Shown here one piece after another: positions 60,757 through 64,000 of a stretch of 64,000 nt of DNA. The DNA is from Limivivens faecihominis (GTDB lineage: Bacteria > Bacillota > Clostridia > Lachnospirales > Lachnospiraceae): assembly GCF_020686945.1 (NCBI RefSeq), contig NZ_JAJEPR010000003.1, positions 124,001-188,000 on the forward strand, written 5' to 3'. The first letter of the stretch is position 1. Every line of letters starts with the position of its first letter. Both the position numbers and the translations under genes were made by a program. The notes beneath the pieces are model-generated. The model saw only the letters and a program-made list of their open reading frames with translations, had not been told where the DNA came from and ran no database searches.

Positions 60757-60900
60757 GTAACTATTCAGCCCCCATGTCAATTCCGCTTCGCTACATCTCA
60801 ATGTAGCTTCTCGCCAAATAGATTTTCAATCAAAAGTGTTCATTCATGCGAGCATGACTCACACTTTTGACAGAAAATCTGCTTGGCTCTGAATAGTTAC
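60757..60900. repeat. 144-base element with 12-base perfect terminal inverted repeats
   Basis: GTAACTATTCAG (60757-60768) and CTGAATAGTTAC (60889-60900) are exact inverted copies. Inside, GCTACAT/ATGTAGC form one hairpin, and AGATTTTC...TCAAAAGTGT pairs with ACACTTTTGA...GAAAATCT to form a second long hairpin whose loop holds TCATGC-GA-GCATGA. It has no coding capacity. It looks like a MITE-like element or structured RNA. No target duplication is evident. Confidence 0.75.
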
Positions 60901-60942
60901 AAAAAGACACCGCAGTATGTTTTTTTACTGCGGTGTCTTTGT
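60901..60942 (-). terminator. terminator of the cytidylate-kinase-like gene
   Basis: GACACCGCAGTA (60906-60917) pairs with TACTGCGGTGTC (60926-60937); TTTTT follows on the minus strand. Confidence 0.9.
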
Positions 60943-60944
60943 CT

Positions 60945-61571
60945 TTATCGGTCGAAGCGAAGTTTTACATAGCCTTTGATGGCCTCCACACATTTTTCAA
61001 AGCCCAGCTTACTGCTGTCCAGGCAGAGGTCATAGTTTCTTGCATCATTCCAGGTCCTTCCTGTGTAATAATGATAATAATCACCACGGAATTTATCGGT
61101 CTTCAGAATGAATTTTTCCATTTCTTTTTCAGAGGTGATCGATGAACGTTCCAGGCTCCGGGCAATGCAGTAATCCATAGGTGCATGGACGAAGACACTG
61201 ACCACATTCGGATAATCCTTCAATACAAAGTCAGCACAGCGTCCCACAAGAACACAGGATTCCTGCTCCGCCAGCTGCTTGATTACCTTCGCCTGATAGT
61301 TGAAGAGATTCTTGTCAGATACAAAATCATCACTCTCCGGCGGGATCAGATCTCCCTTGTAGACCTTCTTGGCCCAGCCGAAAAGTGTAGTCCCTTTCAG
61401 GCGCTCATCCGCCTGATTGAACAGCATCTCATTGATCCCGCTGTCGTCGGAAGCCATCCTAAGGATCTCTCTGCTGTAGCAGTTGATCCCCTGATCCTTG
61501 GCATACATCTCACCGATGGTTTTTCCGCCACTTCCATACTGTCTTGCAATGGTTACGATCACATTCTCCAT
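60945..61571 (-). CDS. cytidylate-kinase-like P-loop protein
   Basis: This 208-residue protein is of the cytidylate-kinase-like (Cytidylate_kin2) family common in Clostridia: IARQYGSGGKTIGE holds the P-loop-like turn near residue 10-20, with CVLVGRCADFVL and YYTGRTWNDARNYDLCLDSS further on. Its substrate is not established. It begins 15 bases after livF and may be cotranscribed with the branched-chain amino-acid operon. Confidence 0.9.
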   Translation of the reverse strand: MENVIVTIARQYGSGGKTIGEMYAKDQGINCYSREILRMASDDSGINEMLFNQADERLKGTTLFGWAKKVYKGDLIPPESDDFVSDKNLFNYQAKVIKQLAEQESCVLVGRCADFVLKDYPNVVSVFVHAPMDYCIARSLERSSITSEKEMEKFILKTDKFRGDYYHYYTGRTWNDARNYDLCLDSSKLGFEKCVEAIKGYVKLRFDR

Positions 61572-61586
61572 AATGAAATCCCCCTT

Positions 61587-62297
61587 TTATTCACCCAGGT
61601 ATGCCTTCTTGATGGACGGGTCGTTCATCAGTACATCTGCTGCTGCATCCAGCACGATTTTTCCTGTTTCCAGAACGTAGGCCCGATCTGCGATCGACAG
61701 AGCTTTTTTCGCATTCTGTTCCACCAGAAGTACCGTTGTGCCACTGGCACTTACCTCTTTTATTATATCAAAGATTTCGTTTACAAACAATGGAGAAAGT
61801 CCCATGGACGGCTCATCCATCAGAAGGATTTTCGGATGGGACATGAGTGCCCGGCCCATAGCGAGCATCTGCTGTTCGCCGCCGCTTAAGGTTCCTGACA
61901 CCTGATTTTTTCTCTCTCTCAGACGCGGGAAACGCTTGTAAACCATCTCCAGTGTCTTGGCGATCTCATCCTTATCTTTTCTCGTAAAAGCGCCCATGAG
62001 AAGGTTCTCGTAAACGCTCAGGTCCGCGAAAACTCTCCGCCCCTCGGGTACATGGGCCATTCCCAGGGTCACGATCTTGTGGGCGGGCATTTTCGTGATA
62101 TCTTTTCCTTCAAATTCAATTTTACCGGACTTCGGCGCGATCAGGCCTGTGACCGTATGAAGGATCGTGGTCTTTCCGGCTCCGTTGGCTCCGATGAGGG
62201 CGATAACCTCACCTTCGTTTACCTCGAAGGAAACGCCCTTGATGGCCTGGATCACTCCGTAGTTTACCTTTAAATCCGTAACTTGCAACATTGCCAT
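61587..62297 (-). CDS. livF: branched-chain amino-acid ABC transporter ATPase LivF
   Basis: This 236-residue ATPase has Walker A GANGAGKT near residue 36-43, signature LSGGEQQM and Walker B LLMDEPSMGLSP. It is one of two ATPases of the high-affinity Leu/Ile/Val importer. It begins 14 bases after livG. The VPEGRRVFADLSVYENL stretch is a LivF hallmark. Confidence 0.95.
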   Translation of the reverse strand: MAMLQVTDLKVNYGVIQAIKGVSFEVNEGEVIALIGANGAGKTTILHTVTGLIAPKSGKIEFEGKDITKMPAHKIVTLGMAHVPEGRRVFADLSVYENLLMGAFTRKDKDEIAKTLEMVYKRFPRLRERKNQVSGTLSGGEQQMLAMGRALMSHPKILLMDEPSMGLSPLFVNEIFDIIKEVSASGTTVLLVEQNAKKALSIADRAYVLETGKIVLDAAADVLMNDPSIKKAYLGE

Positions 62298-62311
62298 AGT
62301 TTCGCTCCTCC

Positions 62312-63073
62312 TTACTCGCCTAAGTATGCCTTAACCACCTTCGGGTCATTGAGCACCTCTGCGGGAGTTCCGTGGGCCAGCTCCGTACCGAAGTTCAGCA
62401 CATACAGATACTCGCAGATACCGGACACCAGTTTCATATCATGCTCGATCAGAAGGATCGTCACCTTGAACTCTTTTCGGATGAGCTCGATGGTCTCCAT
62501 CAGTTCCTTCGTCTCGTTGGGGTTCATGCCTGCTGCCGGTTCGTCCAGAAGAAGCAGTTTCGGGTTCGTCGCCAGAGCCCGGGCAATCTCCAGCTTTCTC
62601 TGTTTTCCGTAGGGAAGGTTGGAGGCGTTCGTGTCCGCATAGGTATCCAGCTCGAAAATTTTCAGGATCTTTAAGGCCTCCTCATCCATCTCCTTTTCCT
62701 TTGAAAAATAGGAAGGCAGATGGAGAAAGCTTGTCGCCAGATTATATCTGATGCTGTTGTGAAGAGCCACTTTTACATTGTCCAGAACGCTCATCTGTGT
62801 AAAAAGACGAATGTTCTGGAAAGTCCGGGCCACGCCCTCCTGGCAGATCTCCGCCGGTTTCTTTCCCACCAGGCTTTTTCCATCGAGAAGAATCGTGCCG
62901 TCTGTCGGCCGGTACACACCGGTCAGCATGTTGAAGGCTGTGGTTTTTCCGGCTCCGTTGGGGCCGATGAGGCCCACCAGAGCGCCTTCGTTAATCGTCA
63001 TATTCAGTCCGTCTACTGCCCGGAGTCCTCCAAAGGAGATTCCGAGGTTTTTCACTTCCAGTAAAACACCCAT
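62312..63073 (-). CDS. livG: branched-chain amino-acid ABC transporter ATPase LivG
   Basis: This 253-residue ATPase has Walker A GPNGAGKTT, signature LPYGKQRKLEIARAL and Walker B LLLDEPAAGMNP. GVARTFQNIRLFTQMSV is typical of LivG. It lies 3 bases after livM and 14 before livF. Confidence 0.95.
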   Translation of the reverse strand: MGVLLEVKNLGISFGGLRAVDGLNMTINEGALVGLIGPNGAGKTTAFNMLTGVYRPTDGTILLDGKSLVGKKPAEICQEGVARTFQNIRLFTQMSVLDNVKVALHNSIRYNLATSFLHLPSYFSKEKEMDEEALKILKIFELDTYADTNASNLPYGKQRKLEIARALATNPKLLLLDEPAAGMNPNETKELMETIELIRKEFKVTILLIEHDMKLVSGICEYLYVLNFGTELAHGTPAEVLNDPKVVKAYLGE

Positions 63074-63076
63074 GGT

Positions 63077-64000
63077 TTATACCTCCTCCTTGGAAAGCTT
63101 CTCTGCCTGCTTGAGATTCCGTTTTTCTGTCAGATTGCGTTTAAAAGCAGAGTTGTTGAAGAGCATCATTGAGATCAGGGCGATGGCGTAGATCAGCATA
63201 CGGTAGTCGGAAGCGCCACGCAGGAGCTCCGGAAGCAGAGTCAGGATCACAGCTGCGATGATGGAGCCCTTGATACTTCCCATTCCGCCTAAAACAACCA
63301 TTACCAGGATCTCAATGGACGCATTATAATCAAAGTTTGCAGGCTTCAGGATACCTAAGTTTGCACCATAGATCACACCTGCCATCCCTGCCATAAACGC
63401 AGCAATTACAAACGCCAAGATTTTGTATCGGCTTACCGGGATACCGACAGCCTCTGCTGCTATATAATTGTCACGGATGGCGCAGACAGCACGGCCGTGA
63501 CGGGAATTTACCAGATGTGACACCAGAAGGATGACAAGGAGCATCAGGATAAACACAAAGGTAAAATTCTTATAAGTGGCCACCAGTGGGATTTTGGAAA
63601 GACCTTTGGCTCCTCCGGTAATCTTCAGGCTGTTAAAAACGGATTTGATGATCTCACCAAAACCCAGAGTTACGATCGCCAGATAGTCACCTTTCAGACG
63701 AAGGACCGGAATACCAATGACGACTCCCAGAAGGGCTGCGGCTACTCCGCCAATAAAAACAGCCAGAAGCAGGCTCACCAGAACCGGCAGGATATCCTTC
63801 GTTGCAATCAGGAAAAGGCAGCCGGTATAGGCGCCAATGGACATGAAAGCCGCATGTCCCAGACTCAGTTCACCCAGGAAACCAACAACCAGGCTTAAAG
63901 AAACAGACATCATGACATAAACGCAGACCGGAGTGATCAGTGACATCATCTGACGGCTTAAAACACCGCCCTTTACCAGTCCCATAACAGCTGCATAAAC
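63077..64000 (-). CDS. livM: branched-chain amino-acid ABC transporter permease LivM (5' end beyond the window)
   Basis: At least 308 codons are visible; a possible ATG lies at 63985, but the frame stays open to the right edge (VYAAVMGLVKGG), so the start may lie outside. About nine membrane helices are present, with SLSLVVGFLGELSLGHAAFMS and the LivM motif MAGMAGVIYGANLGILKP. The rest of the operon (livH, binding protein) is expected to the right. Confidence in the family is high. Confidence 0.92.
   Translation of the reverse strand, partial: VYAAVMGLVKGGVLSRQMMSLITPVCVYVMMSVSLSLVVGFLGELSLGHAAFMSIGAYTGCLFLIATKDILPVLVSLLLAVFIGGVAAALLGVVIGIPVLRLKGDYLAIVTLGFGEIIKSVFNSLKITGGAKGLSKIPLVATYKNFTFVFILMLLVILLVSHLVNSRHGRAVCAIRDNYIAAEAVGIPVSRYKILAFVIAAFMAGMAGVIYGANLGILKPANFDYNASIEILVMVVLGGMGSIKGSIIAAVILTLLPELLRGASDYRMLIYAIALISMMLFNNSAFKRNLTEKRNLKQAEKLSKEEV

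Noticed and set aside
60679..60801. N-terminal extension of the helicase fusion gene
   Set aside because: It runs into the inverted-repeat element and lacks a ribosome site; the ATG at 60678 has AAAGGAG.
1..64000. CRISPR array
   Set aside because: No regularly spaced 25-40 base direct repeats were seen; the only tandem repeat is the ogt promoter duplication.
1..64000. Prophage or complete insertion sequence
   Set aside because: No integrase, portal, terminase or intact transposase gene was found. Isolated XRE proteins and remnants do not suffice.

Overview
The window comes from a moderate-GC member of the Clostridia, most likely Lachnospiraceae (a Blautia- or Ruminococcus-like gut anaerobe). 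The evidence is Gram-positive gene orders (murB-rapZ-whiA-crh; tig-clpP-clpX-lon-ysxC), a T-box on valS, AddAB instead of RecBCD, strong AGGAGG ribosome binding sites and Lachnospiraceae-type intergenic palindromes. This is inferred from content; no database search was run. No rRNA or tRNA gene was seen.

Regions. (1) 0-5.8 kb: alpha-galactoside uptake and cleavage, with a LacI-family regulator (cut by the left edge), a binding protein and two permeases, and a divergent GH36 alpha-galactosidase, with TTTTAGTAAAA-like operators between them. (2) 5.8-9 kb: murB-rapZ-whiA-crh, where the Crh-like HPr has Glu at position 15. (3) 9-30.4 kb: a GtrA-YfhO fusion, addBA, T-box-valS, ysxC, lon, clpX, clpP, tig, a DUF975 protein and a DJ-1/PfpI protein. 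(4) 30.5-35.3 kb: CYTH protein, a small protein divergent from an XRE regulator, a second XRE protein, a VanZ-like protein with a Tyr/Pro/Asn-rich tail, ribosomal protein L25/Ctc and a LysR regulator. (5) 35.5-39 kb: a heterodimeric ABC exporter. (6) 39-44.5 kb: an operon of a GGDEF-REC-HD-GYP protein, a phosphoribosyltransferase-like protein, an NCS1 permease and a metallophosphoesterase. (7) 44.5-51.1 kb: a yybP-ykoY-type (Mn2+) riboswitch before a Na+/Ca2+-exchanger-family gene and a SpoU methylase, then a sugar-type binding lipoprotein paired with a membrane GGDEF-EAL protein. (8) 51.2-57.4 kb: accessory DNA with a flavoprotein, an internally deleted LysR gene, an MFS transporter behind a leader-peptide attenuator, an ogt gene whose promoter unit is tandemly duplicated, a SAM methyltransferase, several gene remnants and a peptide-deformylase-like gene. 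(9) 57.4-64 kb: a HelD-like helicase fused to what looks like a GH31 N-terminal domain, a 144-bp inverted-repeat element, a cytidylate-kinase-like gene and livMGF (livM cut by the right edge).

Most genes are on the minus strand. The conserved core (5.8-30 kb) is ordinary. The best candidates for new biology are the helicase-GH31N fusion, the MFS leader attenuator, the c-di-GMP/PRTase/permease operon, the riboswitch-exchanger pairing and the gene graveyard at 52-57 kb.
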